DNA from: CAVSRC01 sp963830205 | Lineage (GTDB): Bacteria; Pseudomonadota; Alphaproteobacteria; Rhizobiales; Kaistiaceae | Direction: 5' to 3' | Assembly (NCBI GenBank): GCA_963830205.1 | Contig: CAWHLP010000020.1 | Coordinates: 1 to 64,000 of the forward strand | DNA length: 64,000 bases | Part shown: positions 56,205 through 64,000 of the stretch, in pieces | Numbering within the stretch: the first letter of the stretch is position 1 | Layout: each line of letters begins with the position of its first letter | The notes under the pieces: generated by a model | The model's input: the letters and a program-made list of their open reading frames with translations, nothing else | The model's database searches: none | What the model was told of the DNA's origin: nothing | Position numbers and translations under genes: made by a program

Positions 56205-57275
56205 TCAGTTGGTGGAGCGCGACGTGGCCCGCTGTTGCCCCCACCGCAATCCGCGCCCGCTCGGATGGGCGAGGTAGAGCTCCGGCTTCACGGTGATGAG
56301 GTCATGTCCGTCCGTCTTCTTCTCCAGCAGCTCGTAGGCGGTGGTGAGCAACTGCCTGTGGCGCTGGCGGATCATGTGGACCGGGAACCGCAAGAGCTCG
56401 CCATAGGGCTCGTAGTCGAAGCAGCCGAACGACGACTGCTGAAGCTCCGCTTCCGGCAGTTCCACGAGGAACCTGAGCAGCGCCTCGAAGACATTGATCG
56501 AGTTCGCGAAGAGACCCGCGGGCAGACCGCCCAGGCGATGGTTGAGCTTGCGAAACTGGGTAAGCGCGACGTCGGGGTCATAGCCGCACGCGATGATCTG
56601 TTCCGCGTCGCATTGGCCGAAATGAGTCTCGATGGCGGAACGGAATCCTTCGACGCGGCGCGCGGAGGCGTGCAAGCGGGCGTCGCCGCCGATCAGGTAG
56701 ATCTTCTCGCGGCCGGGCGCCGGATTGGGCGGCAGGCTCTTGATGATCGCTTCGGTGAGGCGCCGGGCGCCGTCTTCGTTGTCGGTGATGACCGAAGGCG
56801 CCCCCGGACACGGCTGGTCGATGAAGACGTGGGGAAGGCCCGCTGACCGGCAGAGCTCGCTCATATGGGCCGGATCGGAGGCGCCGGCGATCAGCAGCGC
56901 GTCGATCGAATAGGCCATCAGGTCCTGCACCGTTTCCATTTCGGCGGCGGGGTCGCGCTGGGTTGCGATGATGATCGGGCATTGGCCGCGCTGGCGCGCC
57001 TCGAGCGTGAAGCTCTGGCTCAAGTCGGAGAAGAACCGGTTGTTGTGTTCGGGAAGGACCAGGCCGACCAGGCCCGAGCGCGCCGTGCGCAGTCCGCGCG
57101 CCTGGAGGTTGACGGAGTAGCCCATCTCCCGGGCGAGCGCGATCACCCGCTCCGCGGTCGATTCCTTGATGCGGCGCGCCTTCCAGGTGCCGCTCAGCGA
57201 CGCGCTCACCGTCGATGGCGACGTGCCGCTCCTCTTGGCGATGTCGTAGATCGTCTGCTTCTGCGTCGGCTTCAT
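56205..57275 (-). CDS. LacI-family transcriptional repressor
   Basis: 356 residues. The N-terminal HTH is TIYDIAKRSGTSPSTVSASL, followed by a hinge region and a periplasmic-binding-protein-like sugar domain (GLVGLVLPEHNNRFFSDLSQ, IDALLIAGASD, SSFGCFDYEPYGELL). It is divergent from the RbsB-type importer operon and probably represses it at the operators in 57305-57386. The C-terminal 20 residues (SGRGLRWGQQRATSRS) look non-homologous and extra. Confidence 0.87.
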   Translation of the reverse strand: MKPTQKQTIYDIAKRSGTSPSTVSASLSGTWKARRIKESTAERVIALAREMGYSVNLQARGLRTARSGLVGLVLPEHNNRFFSDLSQSFTLEARQRGQCPIIIATQRDPAAEMETVQDLMAYSIDALLIAGASDPAHMSELCRSAGLPHVFIDQPCPGAPSVITDNEDGARRLTEAIIKSLPPNPAPGREKIYLIGGDARLHASARRVEGFRSAIETHFGQCDAEQIIACGYDPDVALTQFRKLNHRLGGLPAGLFANSINVFEALLRFLVELPEAELQQSSFGCFDYEPYGELLRFPVHMIRQRHRQLLTTAYELLEKKTDGHDLITVKPELYLAHPSGRGLRWGQQRATSRSTN

Positions 57276-57304
57276 GTGCGCCCGTTCACCTCAGGTCCGC
57301 GATC

Positions 57305-57386
57305 TTGACAACTGGAACCGGTACCGGTGTATATTGCACTATCGATTGTGCAACTGAAAGAGATGTCTGCACAATCGATTGTTCAA
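57305..57386 (+). promoter_or_regulatory. LacI-controlled promoter with two or three operators
   Basis: TTGACA at 57305-57310 and TATATT at 57330-57335 (19-base spacer) form a plausible promoter. Operator 1, TTGCACTATCGATTGTGCAA (57334-57353), overlaps the -10. Operator 2, CTGCACAATCGATTGTTCAA (57367-57386), lies 33 bp away centre to centre, about three DNA turns. A perfect palindrome ACCGGTACCGGT (57317-57328) sits in the spacer and may be a third site. The layout fits repression by the divergent LacI protein. Confidence 0.75.
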
Positions 57387-57444
57387 TGAGCTGCCCGGCA
57401 TTCAAGGGACAGTCTGTGGGGGCGAACCCCGGGAGGAGGAACCA

Positions 57445-58425
57445 ATGAAGAAATATCTGGCTCTCGCCAGCGTGTTTACGTTGTTTCTGGGGCTGGCCAC
57501 TGCTGCGCCCGCCACTGAAATCGGCGTCGTCGTGAAGATCGGCGGCATTCCGTGGTTCAACGCCATGGAAGACGGCATCAAGAAGAAAAGCGCCGAACTG
57601 GGCGTGACGGCCGAGATGATCGGCCCGACCTCGGCCGACCCGGCTCTCCAGGTGCAGGCCATCGAAGACCTGATCGCCAAGGGCGTCGACGTCATCGGCG
57701 TGGTGCCGAACGACGAGAAGGCGCTCGAGCCGGTGCTCAAGAAGGCACTCGACGCGGGCATCAAGGTCATCGCCCATGAAGGCCCGGGCATCCAGAACAA
57801 GCTCTGGGACTTCGAGCTCGCCTCGGCCAAGGGCTTCGGCGAAGCCCATGCCAAGCTGATGGCCAGCAAGATTCCGGGAGCGGGCAAATACGCGGTTTAC
57901 GTCGGTTCGCTGACGGTTCCGCTGCACAATGCCTGGGCCGATGCCGCCATCGCCTGGCTGAAGGCCAATCGTCCTGACCTGACGCCGGTGGGTGACCGCT
58001 ACGGCGTGGCCGAGAACGTCGACGACAGCCGCAAGACCGCCCTCGACCTGCTGGCGGCGAACCCTGACCTCAAGGGCTTCCTCGCCTTCGGCAGCCAGGG
58101 CCCGATCGGCGCCGGCCGTGCCATCGCCGAGCGTCATCTTGGCGGGCAGGTGTTCGTGGTCGGACCGTTCTCGCCCGGGCAGGGCGCCAAGCTCGTCCAC
58201 GAAGGCGTGCTTCTCGGCGGCTACATGTGGAACCCGGAACTGGCCGGCGAAATCTTCGTGACCATGGGCAAGATGCTGGCCGAAGGTCAGACGGTGACCG
58301 ACGGCATGGATATTCCAGGCCTCGGCGTCGTCCATCCTGACGCAGCGACCAAGAACATCATCACCGACAACCTCCTCGAGCTGAACGACAAGACGGTGGA
58401 CGGTCTGGCCGCACTCGGCCTCTGA
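57445..58425 (+). CDS. Sugar ABC transporter binding protein, RbsB type
   Basis: 326 residues with a Sec signal (about 1-23). The type I periplasmic sugar-binding fold includes IGVVVKIGGIPWFNAMEDGI, VDVIGVVPNDEKALEPVL and KGFLAFGSQGPIGAGRA. GGGAGGAGGAACC precedes the ATG. First gene of a LacI-controlled operon. Similar proteins bind rhamnose, AI-2-like or tetrose/pentose ligands; the ligand here is unknown. Confidence 0.87.
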   Translation: MKKYLALASVFTLFLGLATAAPATEIGVVVKIGGIPWFNAMEDGIKKKSAELGVTAEMIGPTSADPALQVQAIEDLIAKGVDVIGVVPNDEKALEPVLKKALDAGIKVIAHEGPGIQNKLWDFELASAKGFGEAHAKLMASKIPGAGKYAVYVGSLTVPLHNAWADAAIAWLKANRPDLTPVGDRYGVAENVDDSRKTALDLLAANPDLKGFLAFGSQGPIGAGRAIAERHLGGQVFVVGPFSPGQGAKLVHEGVLLGGYMWNPELAGEIFVTMGKMLAEGQTVTDGMDIPGLGVVHPDAATKNIITDNLLELNDKTVDGLAALGL

Positions 58426-58456
58426 TCCTCTGTCATGCGACGTGGTTGATTGTCTC

Positions 58457-58482
58457 GCTGCGGGCGCTCAGGCGCCCGCAGC
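58457..58482 (+). promoter_or_regulatory. Intercistronic hairpin after RbsB-type gene
   Basis: GCTGCGGGCGC (58457-58467) and GCGCCCGCAGC (58472-58482) form a perfect 11-bp stem with a TCAG loop, between the binding-protein and ATPase genes. No T-run follows. It is the third such hairpin after a binding-protein gene in this window. Confidence 0.7.
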
Positions 58483-58503
58483 ACCTGCCCGAAGGACTGG
58501 GTG

Positions 58504-60009
58504 ATGACGAGCACCGGGACTGACCGGTTTGCCTTGCGGCTGAAGGGCATCAGTAAGCACTTCGGGGGCGTCAAGGCGCTCGATGCCGTCGACTTCGAAG
58601 TCCGTGCCGGCGAAGTGCATTGCCTTGCCGGCGAAAACGGCAGCGGCAAGTCGACGCTGATCAAGGTCGTCGCCGGCGTCTATCAGCCGGACGCCGCCGG
58701 CCTCATCGAACTCTTCGACGAAGAACTGCACTCGATCACGCCGGTCCAGGCGCGCGCCAAGGGCGTGTCGGTGATCTGGCAGGACCTGTCGCTGTTCCCC
58801 AACATGTCGGTGGCCGAGAACATCGCCTTCGATGCCCTGGTCGGCCTGGTGCCGCGGGGCGTGAACTATCCGGCGATACGCGCCCGGGCGGCCGGGGCGC
58901 TGTCGCGGCTGGGGGTGGACCTCGACCTCGGGCGGCCACTCGAAATGCTGCCGATCGCCATGCGCCAGGTGGTGGCGATCGCCCGCGCGCTGGTCAACGA
59001 TGCGCGCCTCATCTTCATGGACGAGCCGACATCCTCGCTCACCCAGTCGGAAACCGATCGGCTCCTCGACATCGTGCGCAAGCTGTCGGCCGACGGCGTC
59101 GCGGTCGTCTTCGTCAGCCATCGGCTGGCCGAAGTGCTCGAGGTTTCCGAGCGCGTGACGGTCCTGCGCGACGGCAAGCTGGTCGGCGTCTTCCCGACCA
59201 GCGACATGACCCAGGCCCGGCTCGGCGAGCTGATGACCGGGCATCTCTTGGAAAGCAGCGTCCACGCCCGCGACGTCGGCGCCGCCGACGTCGTGTTCGA
59301 AACGCGCCATCTCACCCTGCCCGGCCAGTTCGCCGACATCAGCCTGACCGTCAGGGCCGGCGAGGTGGTCGGCCTGACCGGGCTGATCGGCGCCGGGCGC
59401 ACCGAACTCGCCCACGCCATGATCGGGATGAGCCGGCCGACCCACGGCGACATGCTGCTCAACGGGCGGTCCTATCGTCCCAATTCCATCCGCGACGCGA
59501 TTGCCGCCGGAATTTCCTACGTCTCCGAAGACCGGCTGCAGCTCGGCCTCCTGCAGAAGCAGTCGATCGCCGACAACATCGCCATCTCGGTGCTCAAGCA
59601 GCTGCTCGACCGCTTCCGGCTGATCTCCTCGACCAAGAAGGAAGCCCTGGTCCAGCAATGGGTGGAGCGCCTCGGCATCAAGATCGGCGTTTCCAGCGAT
59701 TCGATCGCGACGCTGTCGGGCGGCAACCAGCAGAAGACCGTGCTGGCCAAGTGGCTGGCGACCGAACCCAAGCTTCTCATCCTCGACAGTCCGACCGTCG
59801 GGGTCGATGTCGGTGCGCGGGCGGGCATCTTCCGCATCGTGCGCGAGCTGGCCGATCGCGGGCTCGCGATCCTGATGATCTCTGACGAGGTGACCGAGGT
59901 CCTGTTCAACGCGGACCGCATTCTGCAGATGGCCGAAGGCCGCATCACCGGGACCTTCGACCCCCGCGCGACAACCGTCAGCCAGCTCGAGAAGGCGATC
60001 TATGCGTAA
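58504..60009 (+). CDS. Sugar ABC transporter ATPase, RbsA type (two cassettes)
   Basis: 501 residues with two ATPase domains. The first has Walker A GENGSGKST and LIFMDEPTSSL. The second has the degenerate GLIGAGRTEL loop usual for RbsA, signature LSGGNQQKT and LLILDSPTVGVDVGA. It energises the two permeases downstream. Start ATG 58504; GTG 58501 is possible. It overlaps the first permease gene by 8 bases. Confidence 0.9.
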   Translation: MTSTGTDRFALRLKGISKHFGGVKALDAVDFEVRAGEVHCLAGENGSGKSTLIKVVAGVYQPDAAGLIELFDEELHSITPVQARAKGVSVIWQDLSLFPNMSVAENIAFDALVGLVPRGVNYPAIRARAAGALSRLGVDLDLGRPLEMLPIAMRQVVAIARALVNDARLIFMDEPTSSLTQSETDRLLDIVRKLSADGVAVVFVSHRLAEVLEVSERVTVLRDGKLVGVFPTSDMTQARLGELMTGHLLESSVHARDVGAADVVFETRHLTLPGQFADISLTVRAGEVVGLTGLIGAGRTELAHAMIGMSRPTHGDMLLNGRSYRPNSIRDAIAAGISYVSEDRLQLGLLQKQSIADNIAISVLKQLLDRFRLISSTKKEALVQQWVERLGIKIGVSSDSIATLSGGNQQKTVLAKWLATEPKLLILDSPTVGVDVGARAGIFRIVRELADRGLAILMISDEVTEVLFNADRILQMAEGRITGTFDPRATTVSQLEKAIYA

Positions 60010-60997
60010 CTTCCTGCGAAATCGTCAGGTCGAGTTTCGGCTGTTCGTCGCGCTGGCCGTGGTCTGCGTCGCGCTGTCGCTGACCACCGATACCTTCCTC
60101 AGCCTCGGCAACCTGACCTCGCTCATTAACAACAGCTCGGTCAACCTGATCTGGGCGGTGGGCCTGCTCGTGGTGCTGATTGCCGGCGGCATTGACATCT
60201 CGTTCGCGGTCGCCGCCTCCGTCGTCCAGTACGTCGCCGCTGTCATCCTGATCGGCATGGGCGGCGGCAACTGGGTGCTCGGCTTCATTTTCTGCGGCGC
60301 CATCGGCATCGGGCTCGGCCTCATCAACGCCACCCTGATCCACGGCTTCCGCATCATCTCGATCGTCGTCACCATCGCCACCTTCAATGCCTTCTTCGGC
60401 CTGCTGATGTTCGCGACCCACGGCCGCAGCATCTACAATCTTCCCGACTGGTGGACTGATCGCGTGCTGCTGTTTCAGCACCAGTCGGCCGACGGCACCT
60501 GGTCGGAACTGACGCTGCCGGTCGCCGTCATGGTGGCCTGCGTCGCCGCGACCTGGTTCCTGATCCGGCGGACCAACCTCGGCCGCCAGCTCTATGCCTT
60601 CGGCGACAATCCCGAAGGCGCGCGCCGTGCCGGCGTGAGCATTGCCGCCATGCAGGCGCTCGCCTTCGGCTGGTGCGGGCTGATGGCGGGAATCGCCGGC
60701 CTGATGCAGGTGAACATCGTCCAGGAAGTGGTGCCCAACGCATTGGCGGGCCGCGAGCTGGAAGTTCTCGCCGCCGTCGTCCTCGGCGGCGCGCGGCTCG
60801 GCGGCGGCAAAGGGACGGTCATCGGAGCCGTCCTCGGGGTGATGTTCGTGGCGGTCATCCAGAACGGGCTCAACCTGCTGGGCATTTCGCCGTTCGCCTT
60901 CAAGATGCTCATCGGCGCAGCGATCCTTCTGGCGATTTCCACTGGCAACATGTCGTTCGGCGGCCTGTCGGCACCCCGCCGGGAGGCCGCGAAATGA
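60002..60997 (+). CDS. Sugar ABC transporter permease 1, RbsC type
   Basis: 331 residues, strongly hydrophobic, beginning MRNFLRNRQVEFRLFVALAV. The RbsC-type loop GGIDISFAVAASVVQY and the C-terminal VVLGGARLGGGKGTVIGAVL are family motifs. It forms a heteromeric channel with the next gene product, whose start it overlaps by 4 bases. Confidence 0.9.
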   Translation: MRNFLRNRQVEFRLFVALAVVCVALSLTTDTFLSLGNLTSLINNSSVNLIWAVGLLVVLIAGGIDISFAVAASVVQYVAAVILIGMGGGNWVLGFIFCGAIGIGLGLINATLIHGFRIISIVVTIATFNAFFGLLMFATHGRSIYNLPDWWTDRVLLFQHQSADGTWSELTLPVAVMVACVAATWFLIRRTNLGRQLYAFGDNPEGARRAGVSIAAMQALAFGWCGLMAGIAGLMQVNIVQEVVPNALAGRELEVLAAVVLGGARLGGGKGTVIGAVLGVMFVAVIQNGLNLLGISPFAFKMLIGAAILLAISTGNMSFGGLSAPRREAAK

Positions 60998-61989
60998 AGT
61001 TCAGCCTTACCCGCGTCCGCGACACGCTGGGCAGCGAAACGCTCGGCCTTCTGGTGCTCATGGTCGTCATCATCGCGGCGTTCAGCCTGGCAACGCCCAA
61101 GTTCCTGACCGAAGCGAGCTTCGCCTCGATGGGCTTCCAGGCGCCGCTTCTCGGACTGCTCACGATCGCCATGCTGGCGCCGATGATCTCCGGCGGGTTC
61201 AACCTCGCCATCATCTACACCGCCAATATCTCGGGGCTGACCTTCGCCTGGTTCATGCTGCGCGACGGTGGCCCTGACGCCGGGGCCATGGCCATCCTGA
61301 TGGGCGTGGTCGCTGCGCTCCTGGTCGGCGCCCTGGCGGGAGCGATCGAAGGCGCGGTGGTCGCCTATGTCGGCGCCCATCCGATCCTGGTTTCGCTCGC
61401 CATGATGATCTTCCTGCGTGGCCTCGGCGAGTTCCTGACCAAGGGCGGCGACATTTCGGGCTTTCCCGAGACCATCGGGTTGCTCGGCCACGGCACCGTG
61501 CTGGGTGTGCCGGTGCCGCTGATCGTGTTCTTCCTGGTGGCCATCGCCTGGCACATCCTGCTCAGGCGCAGCCGCCACGGCTTCGCCGTCTACATGGTCG
61601 GCTCGAACATCCGCGCGGCGGAATATGCCGGCATCAACACCAAGCGTACCCTGGTCGCGATCTACGCCCTGTCGGGCTTCGTCTGCGCGCTCGCCGGCAT
61701 CCTCATGCTCGCCCGCTTCAATTCGGTGCGCGTCGGGCACGGCGAAGCGCTGCTGCTGGTCACGGTGCTGGCGATCTTCCTCGGCGGCATCGATCCCTTC
61801 GGCGGCTACGGCAAGGTCGTACCGGTGATCCTGTCGATCCTGATCCTGCAGATCCTGTCTTCGGGGCTCAACCTGGTCGGAGCCAACCAACATCTCGCCA
61901 CCGCCGTCTGGGGCCTGTTCCTGATTGCGGTGATGATCCTGCGATCCGAGCAGGTCTCCTCGCTGTTGCACTATTTCAGAAGGGGCTGA
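60994..61989 (+). CDS. Sugar ABC transporter permease 2, RbsC type
   Basis: 331 residues from ATG 60994 (MKFSLTRVRDTLGSETLGLL). Hydrophobic helices and the motifs SGGFNLAIIYTANISGL and IFLGGIDPFGGYGKVVPVIL identify the RbsC family. Second half of the heteromeric channel. The epimerase gene follows after 4 bases. Confidence 0.9.
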   Translation: MKFSLTRVRDTLGSETLGLLVLMVVIIAAFSLATPKFLTEASFASMGFQAPLLGLLTIAMLAPMISGGFNLAIIYTANISGLTFAWFMLRDGGPDAGAMAILMGVVAALLVGALAGAIEGAVVAYVGAHPILVSLAMMIFLRGLGEFLTKGGDISGFPETIGLLGHGTVLGVPVPLIVFFLVAIAWHILLRRSRHGFAVYMVGSNIRAAEYAGINTKRTLVAIYALSGFVCALAGILMLARFNSVRVGHGEALLLVTVLAIFLGGIDPFGGYGKVVPVILSILILQILSSGLNLVGANQHLATAVWGLFLIAVMILRSEQVSSLLHYFRRG

Positions 61990-61993
61990 CACC

Positions 61994-62842
61994 ATGGAAG
62001 GATTTGGCGTTCACACGAGCATGTGGACCATGAACTGGGATCGCGAAGGCGCCGAACGGGCAGTGATCGGGGCCAAGCAATATGGTGTCGATTTCATCGA
62101 GATCCCGATGTTGCGCCCGCGCGATATCGACACCGGCCACACCCGCGCTTTGCTCGAGCAGCACCATCTGCGCGCCGTCTGTTCGCTCGGCCTGCCGGAG
62201 GAATGCTGGCCGTCGGCACATCCGGACGACGCCATCGCGTACCTTGAGCTTGCCCTCGACAAGACCAAGGCCTGCGGCGCCGAAGCGCTCTCCGGCGTCA
62301 CCTATGGCGGCATCGGCGAACGTTCCGGCTTGCCGCCCACCGAGACCGAGCTTGCCAATGTCGCCAAGGCGCTCGCGGCGTCGGCCGCCTACGCCAAGAA
62401 GATCGGCCTTCTGTTCGGGATCGAGCCGGTCAATCGCTACGAGAACCACCTGATCAATACCGGCTGGCAGGCCCGCGACATGATCCACCGGGTCGGCGCC
62501 GACAACATCTTCATCCATCTCGACACCTATCACATGAACATCGAGGAGAAGGGCTTCGGCAACGGCATCCTCGATGCCCGCGACTTCCTGAAATACATCC
62601 ACTTGAGCGAAAGCGACCGCGGCACGCCGGGCGAGGGCACCTGCGGCTGGGACGAGATCTTCGCGACGCTGGCGGCGATCGGCTACAAGGGCGCCCTGGC
62701 GATGGAGAGCTTCATCAACATGATGCCGGAAATCGCCTACGGGCTGTCCGTCTGGCGTCCGGTGGCCGAAAGCCGCGACGCGGTCATGTCCAAGGGCCTG
62801 CCATTCCTACGCAACAAGGCCGCGCAATACCGCCTGATCTGA
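61994..62842 (+). CDS. D-tagatose 3-epimerase-family sugar epimerase
   Basis: A 282-residue TIM barrel. Metal and catalytic residues are visible in FGIEPVNRYENHLINT (Glu), NIFIHLDTYHMNIEEKG (Asp, His), YIHLSESDRGTPGEG (His, Arg) and LAMESFINMM (Glu). This is the D-psicose/D-tagatose/L-ribulose 3-epimerase signature. It converts a ketose at C3 after import by the upstream transporter. Cytoplasmic. Confidence 0.85.
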   Translation: MEGFGVHTSMWTMNWDREGAERAVIGAKQYGVDFIEIPMLRPRDIDTGHTRALLEQHHLRAVCSLGLPEECWPSAHPDDAIAYLELALDKTKACGAEALSGVTYGGIGERSGLPPTETELANVAKALAASAAYAKKIGLLFGIEPVNRYENHLINTGWQARDMIHRVGADNIFIHLDTYHMNIEEKGFGNGILDARDFLKYIHLSESDRGTPGEGTCGWDEIFATLAAIGYKGALAMESFINMMPEIAYGLSVWRPVAESRDAVMSKGLPFLRNKAAQYRLI

Positions 62843-62871
62843 CAAGGGCGGCAGGCCGAGTTGCGAACCTT

Positions 62872-62910
62872 CCGGCCGCGGCGCGCGATCCCTTCGCGAG
62901 TCGCGGCCGG
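62872..62910. terminator. Long GC hairpin between convergent genes
   Basis: CCGGCCGCG (62872-62880) pairs with CGCGGCCGG (62902-62910), and inside it CGCGA (62884-62888) pairs with TCGCG (62894-62898). It lies between the epimerase stop and the convergent aldolase stop. No T-run is present. Probably a bidirectional transcript end or stabiliser. Confidence 0.5.
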
Positions 62911-62938
62911 CGTGTTCCTGCGGCTCTGGATGCTCCAG

Positions 62939-63589
62939 TTAGGCCTTTTCCCTCAGGCCGTAGCTCGCGATCTTGTCGAGCACGATCTGGATCTGCTCGT
63001 CGGCGAGCACCGGCGGCCTGTCGGTGATCTGCAGCAGGTTGACGTACATCTTGGCGAGGGTCTCCACCTCGATGGCCAGCCACATGGCACTCGCCAGCGT
63101 CGGGCCGGTGGCGATCATGCCGTGATGGCGGAGCAGGATCGCCTTGCGGTTCTTGAGCCCCGCCTCGACGAAGTCGGAGAGCTGCTGCGTGCCATAGGTC
63201 GCATAGTCGACGACCGGGATGTCGGTGCCGCCGGCAACGGCGACCATGTAGTGGATCGCGGGAATGGGCTTGTTGAGGATCGCGATGATGGCGCTGTTGA
63301 CCGCGTGGTTGTGCACGACCGCGCCGGCGTCGGGACGGGCGCGATAGCTCGCCAGGTGGAAGCGCCACTCGCTCGACGGCACGGCGTCCTCGGCATAGGC
63401 GCCGTCGTCGCTGACGAAGACGATTTCGTCGGGTGCCATCTTGTCATAGGCGACGCCGGACGGCGTGATCAGCATGCCGCCCTCATGGCGCACGCTGATA
63501 TTGCCGGACGTGCCCTGGTTGAGGCCGCTCGCGTTCATCTCGATGCAGGCGTCGATAATGCTTTGGCGCAAGGCCGTTGTGTCGTTCAT
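62939..63589 (-). CDS. Class II aldolase/adducin family protein (fuculose-P aldolase-like)
   Basis: 216 residues. Family motifs: NQGTSGNISVRHEGGMLITPSG (phosphate/substrate loop), zinc histidines in VVHNHAVNSA and LRHHGMIATG, and a catalytic Glu in PSSEWRFH. It cleaves a ketose 1-phosphate such as fuculose or rhamnulose phosphate, or a related compound. Divergent from the DeoR gene and convergent with the epimerase. Confidence 0.85.
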   Translation of the reverse strand: MNDTTALRQSIIDACIEMNASGLNQGTSGNISVRHEGGMLITPSGVAYDKMAPDEIVFVSDDGAYAEDAVPSSEWRFHLASYRARPDAGAVVHNHAVNSAIIAILNKPIPAIHYMVAVAGGTDIPVVDYATYGTQQLSDFVEAGLKNRKAILLRHHGMIATGPTLASAMWLAIEVETLAKMYVNLLQITDRPPVLADEQIQIVLDKIASYGLREKA

Positions 63590-63657
63590 CTCTGGTTCCT
63601 GGTTTTGCGAAAGACCGCCGGAGCACACGCCCATTCGGCCGCGCGCTCCGGTTCCAT

Positions 63658-63828
63658 ATGCCCGTTTAAGCCCGTTCTAGCACCCCATTGCGGGTCGCAA
63701 CAAGCGACCACGGCATGCCGTTCCGCGACATATTCGTTCGGTGCGGCTCCGCAATATTTGCGCCATTTTCCGCCGGTTTCGCTTGAAACGCCGCGGCTCC
63801 TGCGCGATAAAGCGCCAATGCCCGTTTA
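63658..63828. promoter_or_regulatory. DeoR-type direct repeats between aldolase and deoR genes
   Basis: ATGCCCGTTTA occurs at 63658-63668 and again at 63818-63828, each followed by another CCGTT unit (GCCCGTT and ACCGTTT). Tandem GTTT-containing repeats are typical DeoR operators. The two clusters, about 160 bases apart, lie near the starts of the aldolase and DeoR genes, so DNA looping is possible. Confidence 0.45.
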
Positions 63829-63853
63829 TGACCGTTTGGCGGGGAACCAGGGA

Positions 63854-64000
63854 ATGCTCGTCGGGCGCATGAAGGACATCGTCAATCGCGTCGACCATGT
63901 CGGCTCGGCGACGGTCAGCGATCTCGCCGGCCAGTTCGGCGTGGCGGTCGAGACGATCCGCCGGGACCTGCGCGCGCTCGAAGAGGGCGGCTACGTTCGC
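63854..64000 (+). CDS. DeoR-family regulator, 5' end only (runs off window)
   Basis: 49 codons are visible: MLVGRMKDIVNRVDHVGSAT, then SDLAGQFGVAVETIRRDLRA and LEEGGYVR. This is the full N-terminal DeoR helix-turn-helix. An in-frame ATG at 63818 would add MPVYDRLAGNQG but overlaps the repeat. It probably controls the aldolase and neighbouring sugar genes. The sugar-phosphate-sensing domain is outside the window. Confidence 0.8.
   Translation, partial: MLVGRMKDIVNRVDHVGSATVSDLAGQFGVAVETIRRDLRALEEGGYVR

Overview
This 64 kb, GC-rich window is dense and two-stranded. The gene content points to an alphaproteobacterium of the Hyphomicrobiales (Rhizobium/Mesorhizobium-like). It has many binding-protein-dependent ABC importers each paired with its own regulator, a rhizobial-type ectoine uptake and degradation island, VPLPA-type C-terminal sorting signals, and GlpA-like FAD dehydrogenase plus DUF1667 sets. 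No rRNA, tRNA, CRISPR array, phage or recognisable transposase was seen. Species cannot be named from the sequence.

Layout. 1-3241 is a decayed region: the 5' end of a LuxR-like gene, a multiply frameshifted LuxR pseudogene, a broken and an intact copy of a VPLPA-CTERM exported protein, and a LysR gene split into two inverted pieces. 3557-7467 is a sugar-acid dehydrogenase operon (zinc ADH, KduD-like SDR, D-2-hydroxyacid dehydrogenase) followed by a GntR regulator. 7491-9696 is a GH20 hexosaminidase with a GNAT acetyltransferase. 10022-11641 is a PfkB kinase and a small transaldolase. 11663-21828, all on the minus strand, is a MalEFGK-type sugar importer, an epimerase, a TIM-barrel isomerase, and a GlpA-like/FAD/DUF1667 dehydrogenase set. 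22219-28493 is an IclR-led operon: Gfo/Idh dehydrogenase, IolD-like ThDP enzyme, two-piece transketolase and an RpiB-like isomerase.

28546-35665 holds a spermidine/putrescine-type ABC importer with an Asp/Glu/hydantoin racemase, a divergent GntR regulator and a barbiturase/cyanuric-acid-type ring-opening amidohydrolase. 35785-47082 is an ectoine/hydroxyectoine island: atf-ssd-asnC-ehuADCB on the minus strand, divergent from eutB-eutC-doeA-doeB. 47108-51988 is a nickel-pincer lactate-racemase-type operon (larA-C-E-B) behind an aldo/keto reductase. 52135-56167 is a compact flavin halogenase, carrier protein-thioesterase and stand-alone adenylation cluster; I consider it the best candidate for an undescribed biosynthetic system. 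56205-64000 is a LacI-controlled RbsABC-type sugar importer with a D-tagatose-3-epimerase-like enzyme, a class II aldolase and the start of a DeoR regulator.

Two patterns cut across the region. First, eight otherwise well-preserved genes are each interrupted by one frameshift. Five of these breaks sit in or beside GCGC/GC tracts and would be repaired by restoring a single GC/CG dinucleotide, which suggests systematic sequence error or strand slippage rather than eight independent gene deaths. Second, three of the four solute-binding-protein genes are followed by a perfect 11-bp-stem hairpin before the next transporter gene, a likely device for making more binding protein than membrane components.
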